Source: Brugia malayi (Eukaryota > Nematoda > Chromadorea > Rhabditida > Onchocercidae). Taken from it: a stretch of DNA of 64,000 bases. Location of the stretch: assembly GCF_000002995.4 (NCBI RefSeq), contig NW_025062476.1, positions 3,963,001-4,027,000 on the forward strand. The letters run 5' to 3'. Numbering within the stretch: position 1 is the stretch's first letter; every line of letters starts with the position of its first letter. The translations under genes were made by a program, and so were the position numbers. Shown here one piece after another: positions 26,801 to 39,224 of the stretch. Under the pieces are notes generated by a model. It searched no databases, was not told where the DNA came from, and saw only the letters and a list, made by a program, of their open reading frames with translations.

Positions 26801-29800
26801 CACATTGCACAAAAAGGAACTGTACGAACATAGCAACTTCTGCAGCAATGCGATTATCATAATAGTGATCTAACAGACCAGAAGTATTACTCGTGCACCA
26901 AGATGACGACAGTTTCATTGCTTTATCTAATGGTAAATTTGAACAAACTTGCGACAGGCATTCAGCAACTATAAACAGAATGTAAATGAAGAGGCAATAA
27001 AGCAGATAAAATTATAATCTACCATTTTTTTTTTTTTTAAAAAAAAAAAAAAGAATGATGAAAAAAAGGAGAAATAACCAAAAGGTGAGGATGCAATTGA
27101 CGGCAGCTTACACATCACCAATTCATGCTTCTGTGTCTCCTACAACAATCGGATTTTTTCATTATAGCTCAAAAATATTGACTGAAAGTTTTCATTTCAT
27201 TTTCAAATTAAAACTATTAAAATATCTGAAATTCAGTGTCAAAAGTTCAAAACACTATTTAGTTATTACTTATTGAATTGAGACAGTCGCTTTATATTAA
27301 AACATTTTAGACATAAGGAATTCCACTGCATTTATGAAAAAAATGAAAACTTGAACATATATTGAACATATATGAATTTAAATGTTTTGGGATAAACTTA
27401 CTAGGATTATATGACCTACAAAGGCAGTACGCAATTCAACAACTGGAGCACATATTGACAGACCGCGAGTGACCGTATGCTCTTGCATGTCCTAAAAATT
27501 CTATATCATTTATTTTCAACTTTTTACAAAATGAGTAGGAAAAAAGAAGTGAAGTGCTATATACATATAATTAGGAAACTGCAACCTCATACTAGAATCC
27601 ATTAATATTTCTAATTCAATATAAAACTGAATCAAATATTTCTATATTCCCTTTTAAATACAAAAAATTAGGCAATTAAACTTAGTGCTTTCTCTAAGCA
27701 ATTAGAAGTAAATCTACACTAAGAAATAGAAAAAAAAAAAAAACCAAGTAATGATGGTTTTGTTACGTCATTCATTAATTTGGAAGTATCTAAATATAAA
27801 TGAGTCAACAAAATATACGTTACTTGATTGTTAGCGGAAGATTCTTTGAGGTTTATAAACTCATAATTCCCATATAAAGCACCGATACGAGTAATACCAC
27901 TATAAAGAATCACAGCACCATCGAGATCAATCACTGCCATCATTTTTCGTCCCTGTAGAAAAGAATATGTAATACCATCCTTAATTCAAAGACATAAAAA
28001 AGCATACCTTGACATCTGCAGCTCCTTTACACGGAATTGTAGTAAAGGAACTTATAGTCATTCGTCCTTCATCATGCATTTTTCCCCGAACACATTTTAA
28101 GAGATTTTGCTCTGCTAGATAAAAACATATATACATTTGACCGATAAAATCTGAAACGAAATTTAGATATCTTAATTACTCGTATCACTGCTTTATGACG
28201 AAAAACAATGTATCATTAAGTGGATGAAAAGTAATGTTATTATAGCTGATATGAGATTCCCCCGCATCATTTTGATTTCAATTTATTATTTTTCCCTAAT
28301 ATTCATATACGAAAGTATTCAACTTACGGTCATCTCAACAGCGTAAACATGCAAAATCATAATTACCATACTTCTGCTTGTTAAATTATTATATTTATTT
28401 CTCGAATGGTCTTAACGAAATGCTATGGAAAAATGGCTTCTTATTTTTGTAATAATAATAAAAAAAAAGAACTGAAACAGATTTTTAAATTTCCAAACCT
28501 ATTTACAAAAGGTAAACTTAAACCTTCAGTAAGAAATGCAGTAGTTGCAGGACCACTTGTTTCAGGATCTACCTGACGTCGTTCAGTCCATATACATTCC
28601 ATACAAATCTACAAGAGAATTTCAAGAAAAATGACGAAAATAGATTTAGTCTGAAAAAGCAGAATGAGCAACAGCAAAAAAATGAATTACCTCAGGTGCC
28701 AGAAGATCGAGTTCTGAACCACGAGTTTCAATCAAGGAAATAATACTATCATCACAAAATGAACTAAGGCGAGGCGTGGTATGTGCACCTACAATGATAT
28801 ATATCACCATTTTTTTTCTCTACTGAACCGATGTGAAATCGCTTAAAAATAGCTGATATTACATATTATCCGAAAAGATATGGATCTTCTATGGAATTAC
28901 TCAACATTGAACAATAAGTAATTCAATAGTAAAAACTACGCAGCAGACCAATAATCAAGCAAATAAACGGAAGGTTCCAGAAATTCAACAACAGTATTAT
29001 ACTTTCAGTCTGCTTTTTGAAAGAAGAGATGAAAGAAGCATTTCTTCATATTTTGTAGTTGCAATTAAATTTTGAGAGGATAAATATATCAAACAAAGCT
29101 TTTCTCAGTAATATTAGGGTTTAAGCTTAAGGGAAAAAGAAAGTGATTTTAAAATCTAGAATTCCCTTCGAAATTAAATTAAATTATTCTTTACTTCCTC
29201 CTCGTAAGCGCAAAATCGGAGAATCTGTGACTGATCGGCTGCAAGTGAAGTCAAATTAATTTTCAACTTTCTTTCCAAACTATAAGAAATAGAAAACTTT
29301 GCTCTATACCGCTGAGATATTTCAAATTCTAACTTCGTATTTATTTATTGTAACGATAGTAGATTAAACAGAAACCGAACGTTGTTTTACACGGTTTCTT
29401 TTTATATAGAAGCAACTTAGAGTGTTATTTTTAATAAATAAAATTAACAAAAACACAATATCAAAAAACTAACTTCGTTGAAGATCGCTGAGCAGGACTT
29501 GTAGTAGGAAAAGGTAAGGACTGTATTAGTGCAGCTGCTGCAGTCATGGATCGTGTACGAACTGATCGTGTTTGAGGTGTCACCCAAATATCATCTGAAA
29601 AAAGGATTAATTTTCCGTGAATTCTAGAAAAGAAAGCAGAAATCAAGCAAAAATCAAAAAAAAAAAAAGGAAATTTATCATAATATGCAAAAAAAAAGAA
29701 AAGAAAAAATCACCAGCAAACGAATCATTTTTGCCAAAACGATGCCTTGATTGACTTCCCATTTGCGGTGTAGATAGTTGACTTGATCGACCTGATAAAT

Positions 29801-32800
29801 GAAGTAAAAGATTTCAAATCTCATTCACAACTTTAACTATGATACTATTATTTCATTCTTATCACTAATTTTCATACACTGTTCACCAGGAAAATCAGTT
29901 AAGTTCTACTTGTTGTGTTGTGCGTAGAATGCATAGTAATACACATTAATTGAACATAAAAGATTAATTTCCTGAGTATTAGAAATTTTGAATTAAAACA
30001 AAATTAAAAATATCCTAGTTTAAATGAGCTAACATGATAAGTCACAAAAACAAAAACTACATTGCAATACGCTGTAAATGACTGAATATAACTACAATTC
30101 GTACCACTTTTAAGTCTCTACAAAAAGCTACTACCAGTTCACTTCAATGCATTTAAAACTGATTTACTAATGACAGTGAATATTTCTATTATTAAAACAT
30201 CTTGCAAGGATTTCAGTAATTGATATTATTAATATGAGATAGGATGACAGAAGATATTCTTTAAGGCACTCCACAAATCAAATTTAAATATAGCTTCCTG
30301 AAATTTCCTTCAAGTTATTAAGAAACTAACCAACAGGTGTAAGTGTTGTATTACATGAGACAACACTTTCCGCCTTACTTGCTGCACATTTCCACTCCGC
30401 TTTTGTTGCTTTTCGTATCCAATACAACGAATGAACTCGAGCAGTCGTTGAGTAAGTTAATAAAAGTTGACAATCATTTAATGCTTCTAACAATGCTACT
30501 TCGGTACCATCCCAAACATAATGTGAAGAACCTTCTGAATCTGAAATGTACATTGAAATATTATAAATGATCGAAGTATTTTCGATAGTTGTCAAAACTA
30601 GCACTTCTTTAATAAGTCTCTCCACTTTAAACAATACAAGTTCATAGATATTAAACAAATTACATTGTTGAAATTACACATATTTTTATCCCTCAAGTCA
30701 GTCATTTACCTTAATCTGATGCCGCCCAAATTTACCTTCAATAGTTATTTTATCCTTATAAAATTTTATATGCTCAAATTCAAATAAATCACTCCCTTCA
30801 GAATAAATAAAGGTAAAAATACCTTTATTTTTTGATATTATTGGTAATATCTCGCAGTACGGATGTGACAATGAAAACAAGTGTGGGAAATTCGCAATTC
30901 TGAAATACATACTATAAATTTTCTAAATAGTAACGCAACTTTAAGTGATTTGCAAATGAATGCTATCACACAATATTTCCATTGTTAACTTTTGGTTACT
31001 ACTAATATCCTTTAGACAATTTGCTACTAATGCAAATTTAATTGAAAAATAAGTTGTTTAAAAAAGCCTTACGATGACGGTAATGGGGCAGTTCGTTGCA
31101 AAATCAAGCCTAATGCACTTCGAAATACGCGTTTTACCTGCAAAATCAATTGAGTCCACGATCTGATCGAATAATTAAATTTGAATGGATAATTGGGGTT
31201 CCAAATGTCTAAAACGACAAAAATGCACACTTTCGTAGATTTTTTTCATCTGGTATCTAGTAATAGCACAAATTTTAGCTTTTGGAAAATTTTTTAATCA
31301 AATAACTAAAATTATTACAGTGAACGGTAGTGTAATTGTGTAAGAAATCCAATCAGTATCAGAAGCAAATATAAGATTTTTGTGTCCAATAAGACAAACA
31401 CCATGCAATGGATCGACATCAGCAGAATTGTTCGGAAATTCACACCAAAATGCCTAAAAAAAAAAAAAAAAAAAAAACTAGAGTAGAAAGTTGAGAGGTG
31501 AAGAAAAGCTTTTTGAAGCTTAAAGATGCAGGAATTAAAAGAGTCCATAAAAGATAAAATAAGATAATTTTGAAAGTCGGTAAGTAAAGATGAATTTTAA
31601 AGAATAATTTTTTGATTAAAAAAAAGTGAATGAGAATCTGAAGAAAAGAATATGATATGAAAACTCAAATAAACAAAAGATCAAAAGTACATAAACAACC
31701 ACAACATTATAGTGGAAAATGCAAGACATAAATGAATGAAAATAACATTTTAAGAAAAAAAAAACCAATAATGATAACTAACATCTAGTAATGCGAAATC
31801 TGCTGTAAGTCTACGTCGAATTACACCTGATGGATATTCCTGAATTGTAACTGAATCGTCCAGAATCACAAGTTTTTCTCCACCACATTTCGACAAACTT
31901 CGGTATCGAATCTTATGTTCCTGAAAGTAATGGTAAATTGTTGATTCTTCAGTGATCAAATAATAATAATAATAATAATATTTACTAAATTATAAAAAAT
32001 AGCTGGACAGAAATAACATATAGCTGTAATTTTAATGTAATTAATTGATCCTAGCAACTTACGAAATAATCGGAAATTAAGCTTCTAATTTTTATTTCTA
32101 TATGCACAGTTCAGTTTTTTACTAATGGTTGTGTACTTAACGCTCCATTAGTCATTGTCTACTAGAAAAAAATTATTTTCAAAAAGTCTATACAATCCTT
32201 AATAATAATGAAACCTGATGAATCTATATAGAAAATTAATCATTCTTAATCAGTATGTGATTAATCATTAATTAGTATGTGAGGTGATCCCCAGTACTTT
32301 AAATAGATTATTTGCCATTAAAAATAATTGGTAACTTAGATTAATAATAATGATTATTTCTATAACATAAACAGTTCGCCACTGTATTCAATCGGAATTA
32401 AACTAAAAGTGTCAAATATTTGAATATTTCAAATACTCTGAGCATTACAAAACCTTTCCGTATCAGTTTACAGATAGAAACATACAACCAACAGAACTAA
32501 AGTTCTGCTTTAAATCTTGTATATTTCAGTACCAATTAAATATTTAAGTTTTCATGCTTAAATTACGGAAGTTATTAACGTGCCTGCAAATTGTTCAAGT
32601 ATACAACGTCTAAGTATATCATTTATTTCAAATGAATTCCAAATCAATCATTCTTAATTACTTAAGTATCATTCTTAATTACATAAATTCATAAAATGAC
32701 AACAAATGAATATCGTGAAAAAGAAAAACGTTATACTTCCGATTCTCCTGCAATAGGTTCCACCAAATCAGCAACAATCATATCACTACAGTCAGTTATT

Positions 32801-32829
32801 TGCTCGTTATCACTTCCACAACCATGCAT
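14873..32829 (-). CDS. mat-2: Anaphase-promoting complex subunit 1 (APC1, cyclosome scaffold)
   Basis: 39 exons, all phases closing, 1759 aa (human 1944): 32829-32737, 31920-31783, 31453-31319, 31137-31073, 30899-30736, 30540-30331, 29791-29714, 29594-29474, 29238-29195, 28788-28691, 28608-28524, 28150-28008, 27952-27824, 27491-27402, 27139-27112, 26968-26766, 26545-26468, 25860-25631, 25241-25159, 24956-24757, 24554-24454, 24020-23868, 23538-23412, 22949-22743, 22303-22181, 22040-21873, 21370-21118, 20929-20714, 20258-20129, 19836-19641, 18906-18826, 18471-18349, 17998-17844, 17521-17435, 16986-16869, 16722-16645, 16455-16331, 15836-15563, 15022-14873. N-terminal WD40-like part about 1-480, broken by a TP/SP-rich loop (about 269-382). 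The proteasome/cyclosome repeat toroid runs about 1002-1510: WGAFYNAVAAGLCIGDSDS, GPEAAGLMYAFGLNGHITS, NEIGRPACPDSEPPTDRYSY, AGSGNLQVLRLCRLLRTR. APC1 holds together the E3 ligase that ubiquitinates securin and cyclin B. Start ATG is 18 bases after a TTTCAG acceptor. Confidence 0.95.
27112..27139 (-). other. mat-2: 28-base micro-exon of APC1
   Basis: Exon 15 of APC1. Its acceptor is TTGTTGTAG and its donor GTAAGC. Without it the exon at 27402 (phase 0) cannot join the exon at 26968 (needs one leftover base). With it the frame reads HIIL-ETQKHELVM-FAECLSQ, which lines up with the human segment around SELVQTCLQ. Confidence 0.8.
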
Positions 32830-32847
32830 TCAATCCAGGCAACAAAT

Positions 32848-32853
32848 CTGAAA
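32848..32853 (-). promoter_or_regulatory. Candidate spliced-leader acceptor of APC1 (TTTCAG)
   Basis: Minus-strand TTTCAG; the RNA would begin at 32847, giving an 18-base leader before the ATG at 32829. Positional inference. Confidence 0.5.
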
Positions 32854-33733
32854 GAAATTTTCAAGAAAATTCGCGTATTGTTCGTTTTATGATCACAACA
32901 AATCACTGATTAGTGATATAAGTTGACTAGAATATAAAAGAATACACTGTAATATGACTCGACTTACCAAAAAAATAATTAAAAAGTAAATAACAGAAAA
33001 ACTGTGATAGTAAATGAGGTTACCAGCAATATAATAATCTTTTATGAGTAATATACTACTTATAAGGAAATAATTTTTAAAAAACACTGTAAAGTGAAAT
33101 AAGACTATGCAGAATACTCCCGAGTTTTGGTTCTTTTTTTGTTTATGATATGAAAAAATACAACTTAGTTTGAGGGAAGGTCAAAAATAAAACAACTCGT
33201 TATCATTTAGCAACAAAACGATGCATGCAATTTCAAATCAAAAGTTTCAGTTAATTATCACTTTCGCTGAAAAGAAGAAATTTCAAATAACAAATTTGAT
33301 TTGCATGCAGTGCAAATGTAAAAGATGAATTGAAAAAAACCGAAATTTGACTCTTATATTTAAAATTCAAATTTGACTTCTAAATCTAAATTTCTTGCTC
33401 CCACAATTAAAAATATATCATTATTCATATGTAAGTGCATTGTGAAAAGAAAAATAATCAAAACCGGCATTTACAAAATTAACCAAAGTGAATTAAATTA
33501 AGTGCAGCAACATAAATGTTATTGCAATAAATGAAACATCGAATTTTCCCATCGCTACCACTACCGGCCGTAATTTGTTATTCGGATTTGAAATCTTTTC
33601 AAATTTGCGTTTTGTTTCGGACTTGTCGTATTCAATTTTTGCTTTAAGATTTCGTTGACATAATATTTTTAGCAGTTGAAATTACTTTAATAACGATGAA
33701 GAAAACCAGGACTATCTATCTTGGTGAGAATAA
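32854..33733. promoter_or_regulatory. Divergent promoter region, APC1 (-) and coiled-coil gene (+)
   Basis: About 0.88 kb between two outward-facing acceptors. AT-rich, without exon-like frames. It must carry the upstream control of both genes, possibly shared. A slightly less AT-rich patch lies near 33540-33660. No individual site can be named safely. Confidence 0.45.
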
Positions 33734-33739
33734 TTTCAG
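33734..33739 (+). promoter_or_regulatory. Candidate spliced-leader acceptor (TTTCAG)
   Basis: TTTCAG ends 8 bases before the ATG of the small coiled-coil gene; a typical distance for a nematode trans-splice site. Confidence 0.5.
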
Positions 33740-33747
33740 GTTTCTAA

Positions 33748-35023
33748 ATGGGACGTTGTAGTGGTGCTGCTAGAAATTCTTTGCAACTAGCAATACTAAC
33801 ACCAAATCAGCGAGAAAACATTATACGAAAGGAACGCGAAAGACGTCGATTGATAAGGCATGATAAGTATTAAGCTTTTAATTATTATGATTATAGCAGT
33901 ATGGATCGATCAATAAGTTTAGGTTTATTGTTTTTATTAATGTTTGAGTAAAATTTTAAATAATATTACCAGGGAAGCTACATTTTTTTTTTCAGCTTCC
34001 ACTAGTTGTTTTTTTTTTTCTCTCTCTCTTCCTCTTCTATCAACTTCTATAGATGGAATATATGGAATGAGAGAAATATTGGATAGAAATGTATTAAAGT
34101 GTAGGAGAAAACATTTGAAGTACTGAAATCTTTCAACTGGTATCTTGTTTTTAAAGCTTGTAACTACTGTCTCAGTTTTTATGAATATGATCTTTTTTTA
34201 TTATTTTACATTTCAGTCTGCTGTATGTCATGTGAGATCTACATTGTCTTTCGTTTTGTTAATAACCTTTTTTTGTCGTGAGATAGCTTCAGAATAACAC
34301 CAATCTATGGTTGTTGCCTGCTAGTAAATTAAAAGATGAATGAAATTCCACATCAACTGATTACTTCTCCTAAGAATGAGCAAAGTTTTCAAAGCTTATA
34401 GTGTATAAATAAAGCATTTCAACTTAATTTAACAATCAAAAAATTGTAGATATCAGCAAGTGCGACAGTTAAGTGCTGAAAATGCGGCAAAAATCCGGGA
34501 GAGAGTAAAAATTGCAAAGCAGAAAGAAATGGAGGAACTTAAAAAGCGTATAATGGACGCTATCATTCAGCGAAATTACTTAACTTCCAATGATGTACTT
34601 TCCCCGGTTCATGTAGATAACAGTGAATTGGTGAGGGATATTTTTTATTAATGAGTAGTCGAAAAAGCAGCTAAAAGACTTCGTTGTCGAAAGTATATAA
34701 TTGTCTTCTTCATGCAATGTTTTTTTCACTTGAACCTTGCATTTAAATAAACTATCATTGGCTTACTGAAACATTTACCGTAAAAGTTTTTCAAGTTAGG
34801 GATTTTGCCTTGTATAGCTCTAATTTAGCCTATCGAGACACCACATAGATCACGACGACCAGCAATGACGAGTGAACAGTTGGGTCGCGCAATAATTCGA
34901 CATCGTGAGGCATTGGATAGACTGCATCAAGAAAATGAGCGTAAACAACTGCGACGTGAACTTATATTGGAAAGACGAAGAAAAGCCCGCGAAATAGCAA
35001 ATATACGATCGAGAGAAATTTAA
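33748..35023 (+). CDS. Small basic coiled-coil protein, possibly CEP295-like
   Basis: Exons 33748-33866, 34450-34630, 34829-35023 join in phase to 164 aa; the stop TAA is at 35021-35023 and AATAAA at 35234-35239. The protein is rich in Arg, Lys and Glu and nearly all predicted helix: residues about 18-75 (LTPNQRENIIRKERERRR, then QVRQLSAENAAKIRERVKIA) and about 115-164 (RHREALDRLHQENERKQLRR), joined by a short linker with SPVH and RRPAMT. There is no signal peptide or membrane segment. The first block recalls the N-terminus of centriolar CEP295/Ana1 (a SPNE... start, ERRR, then QVRE...IREDIK), but the family protein is far longer, so this is only a weak suggestion. It is divergent from APC1, another cell-division gene. 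It could also be a nematode-specific protein. Confidence 0.8.
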
Positions 35024-35719
35024 CTCGATAACTGTAATATGTGTAGCATTTCATAGTCATTTTTATTTCTGCAACAAACATTTCCTTATTTTATAAAAAT
35101 TATGAATTAACAGTGGCAGTAATAACAGCTATAAGTAACATATAAAGCTGATGGAATTTTTTTCTTTTTTTAGAGCATTAACTTTTTTTCATGAACATGT
35201 ATAGAAAATTTCTTACGAAAAAGAAAATCAGGAAATAAATTATGTCATCCATCTGCTTTAAGTGTTTTTCTTGTATACAACACATTTTACAAAGAATAGC
35301 AAAATTTACAATCATCAACTAGATTATAATATGCATATAAGTTTCGTTACAGATCGCTGATTTCGATATAAATTTCCAGTGCGATATCACTTTTTTTCGT
35401 TTTTTCTTCTTTTTTATGAACATAAAACCTAGTTTGTTAACAGATTTTAAAGAAAGTAAAATTAACAAGTTTGTTTGATCCGAATTTACATATGTATTTT
35501 GAAAATAGCACGAACGTATGGTGTTGAATATGAGAATGTTTTCACAGTGGTGGAATTAAAGTCTTTTTCTTCTAACTGTATATATGAAAAACTTTTGTGA
35601 ATTGATGATGAAATTACAAATGAAATTTTATCTTATCAGTAGTTATTGATGTCAAATTGATGTCGTCGGTTGGAGATCATCATGCACTATTAGTCATTCT
35701 TTTTCAAATAGCACTCATT
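35024..35719. other. Convergent 3' intergenic region
   Basis: Contains the 3' end of the coiled-coil gene (AATAAA 35234-35239) and of the secreted protein gene on the other strand. AT-rich; no coding frame seen. Confidence 0.5.
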
Positions 35720-38700
35720 CTAAAAGCAGGTTAACTGACCAGTAAATGGACTACGTTTGGGGACTCGTTCACAAACGTCGAAAGTGACTCGTATGCATGA
35801 GATTTCATTCTCATACAGGAGCCAGGGTAAGTATTCTTCCCTGAAATTAAATGAAATTGAAATCTAGAAGTTGAGAGAATTCTGGACATTTGTAATGTTG
35901 TATTAGTGAATAATTAATGTAGGAAATTTCCATTGATGGAAATTGGAATCTTGGTAGAAAGTATAAAAATCTATGAAATGTGATTTTTTAAATCATTGAA
36001 TTTGAATAGACTTATGAAATGTCATTTTATCAAAACTACGTATATTGGTACATTGGTAATGTTGTATTAGTCATTACTAAATATGCATGATGAGATTGTA
36101 AAGCTATTCCAAACTAATTACCCGGAAATAAATGTATTTGAGTAGTTAAAATCATAAGTGTAGAGATAGAACCATAAGTTGATTCTTCTGTGTTTTTAAC
36201 AAATATAAATTTTAAAGAAAGCAGTAGTATTTATGGTTAAAATTACATTTCTGAGAATCATTTGTTTTTCATTTCTCTTCTTACTTATTAATGTTATATT
36301 TCTGTTACCTATGCCATGTATCTTTGCGGTAATTGATATACCACAGTCGAAATTTCTCGAACTGCTCATTACCAATATTCCACGTTTTTCCTCTTTCTTC
36401 TAACTCTTTTCGTATGTTTTCTTCAATTAGCGTTTCCTTGATTCGTTTTCTTCTAGCAATTTCATCTGTTGCATTTGCTGCTAAGCGCAATTTTGCCACT
36501 ACGGTACCCTATGAGAGAAAAATTGATTTATTGAAGAAACACTTAAGAAAAAAGTTTCTCCATAGTAAAAGTTAGATTTTTAACCGAAATTCATAACAAA
36601 TATTGAACAAAGTAAATTAATTGCTGAAATATAATGATGAAATGAGCAACATCAGAATTAAGGACGGTTTGTTCAGATAAAGTAGGATATATTAAAAACA
36701 AATCAGATGCGATTGAGAAATCTTAGTAATCTTAGATAACAGCTTGTAAAAATTTCATAAAAAAACTCTGACATTATTCAAATTATTCATCTCAATCATT
36801 CACTATCGAAATAGCGGGATGAAAATTTGTTTTAATAAGGTAAACATAAATGAAAAAAGTTTGCAAGAGAAAGTTCATTTGTGAATTTTAAAAAAAAAGA
36901 TAAGTAGGGTAAAGCTCACATATCCAACTTGTTGTAAGGAAGAAAATGCAGATCGATAGTCCGAAAACTTGTCACCTTGGAAGAAATCAAATTGACAATC
37001 ACCATTACTATCAAAAGCAGTCCAATCATTGAAACAAAATTCTTTTCTAAATTATGGCGTATTTGTAATTTTAACTATATATCATTTCTAATTGAGACTA
37101 TCTCAATTATCTTTAATTAATAGGAGACAAGCTAAATCAACATCGCTCAAATCTATCGAAAATCCTTTAATGTGATAAAATTCCTGGAAGAGAAGCTAAA
37201 TGTACACAAATGTAAAGTGCATCACTCATGAACTGGAGAATTACTTCAATAATAATAGTAAATGAACTACTATGAAATATTTTCTCTAGATGACAGATAA
37301 TTATTTAATTGGATTGTATTAATTAACCAGGTGAAATAAACTTCAACAGTTTATTAGGTTCATATATTTACCTGAAAGTATAGAATCCTGGATATTTTGG
37401 GCAGCTAATTCCTTTAAGCTGATCTGTCAATGCTGATTTTCCTCTCTCTTCTTGTAAATGATGTAAACTTTCGCAGATGTTACAGTAATAGCTGTCAAAT
37501 ATGTTGTACAGAAAAAAAATTTTTTTTTTTAATTTAATATATTACTGGAATGATAAGTGATAAGTTATTGTTTGTTAACGATATCAATATTTGTATTATT
37601 TATTCGAAAATTAAAGTATTAATTTAATATTTATACATACTATATTCTTTTTTAATTTTAAATTTATACGCTAGGATGACTGTAACATCAAGCTAACTTA
37701 AACAGTTTAAATTAGCATATTATGCTAAATATTTCTTTAAGCATTTGAAATATTTGATAGTATAAATTTTATTTAATTGATAAGAAGTGGTTTTGTGAAT
37801 TCTTGAAAATATCTTTAACTATAGAAATCACATCAATATAAGTGCACTATCAGGTCAAAGTTTCTAGTATTAAAAAGTGACCTATGGTCATTCTTCGTTG
37901 GTAATAACTGATCTTTTATCTTTTTTTAGCACGTGGAAACACTGTTGTTAGCTAATAAACTTTCAAATATATGAAATGAGAGCTTCATTAAACTATTTTA
38001 GTTTATCAGAAATATCACTGTATTTTCACTACTGTTCAAATTTCTATTCATAAAAAACATAACTTAAAAGTGAAAAAAGTATTAATTGCTGGCAAAAGTT
38101 TGGAATACTAAATATTCGGAAAAAAAGTGCAAATTTCAAAAAATTAAATAAGTATTTTAAATATAACTTGAAAAAGTTTTCTATTAAAAAATATATACAT
38201 AATTTTTTAATTACCAATTATTTCCATAACCACCACATCCATTGCTGCTAGCATTTTGACATTTTAAATCTGCGAAATCTTTTACATTCCACCACTGATA
38301 TTCAACTTTTGCGAACAAACTATTTCCAATTGCGCCATGATTATCTAGCACACGAATATTTTTGATTTCAATATTAAAACAACCAGGAAGTTTTACTACT
38401 TTTGGATGAATGATTACTTGTCGTGGATCCACCTCCAATATCTTTTTTGAACCAGGTCGAGCTAAAAAATTAAATATATAATAAAGTTGGATTTTGTTTT
38501 TTGCATGATACAATGACATTAGTTTTAAAAACTTTTTATTATTACTGATTTATTCATCAATTAATTCAGCTTCTACATATTCGAAACTATTCCAAATACA
38601 CAAAATATTCCAATTTAATAGTTTGATCTATTAATTGATGTAAGTTCTAAATTTTTAATATTACTTCATTCCTTAGCTGATTAGTTAATCAATAAATGAT

Positions 38701-39153
38701 TGAATGAATATTATGGATTAACAGGATGTTAAATGAAGCTTATTACATTTCCTATTCAACAAATAATAATTATAAATGTTAATTTTCAATAAAAATGTGC
38801 TTCTCTGCCTATCCATCTGCAGAATTCATCTGAATTCATTTTTATCTGAATATATATAACTGAATTCTGTCTGAATTCACTCGCTTAAAAAATTTTCTAC
38901 TTGGTAAAATTAAAATTAACCCACTGTTAACTCATTATCCCACTCTAGCCTTTATATCACATATGCTAATATTAGGTTAATTTTCATATTGTTATTGTTT
39001 GTATTTCTTGTTGTTAATGCATCTACTATAAGTATTAGTGGTACAGCTAACACTGTCACTGTTAATCATGATTTTTTTATATGTTATTGTTATCATATCT
39101 AATATGTTATTGTTATAGCATCCACTTTTGTCACAGTTAAAAGCTCTATCTGC

Positions 39154-39224
<71 letters not shown>

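Noticed and set aside
30710..30735. Longer form of APC1 exon 5 ending at the second GTAAAT
   Set aside because: Leaves phase 0, which runs into a stop in the next exon; the first GTAAAT (exon end 30736) gives the right phase.
36333..36575. 80-codon plus-strand frame
   Set aside because: Antisense shadow of an exon of the secreted cysteine-rich gene, whose splice sites and phases fit.
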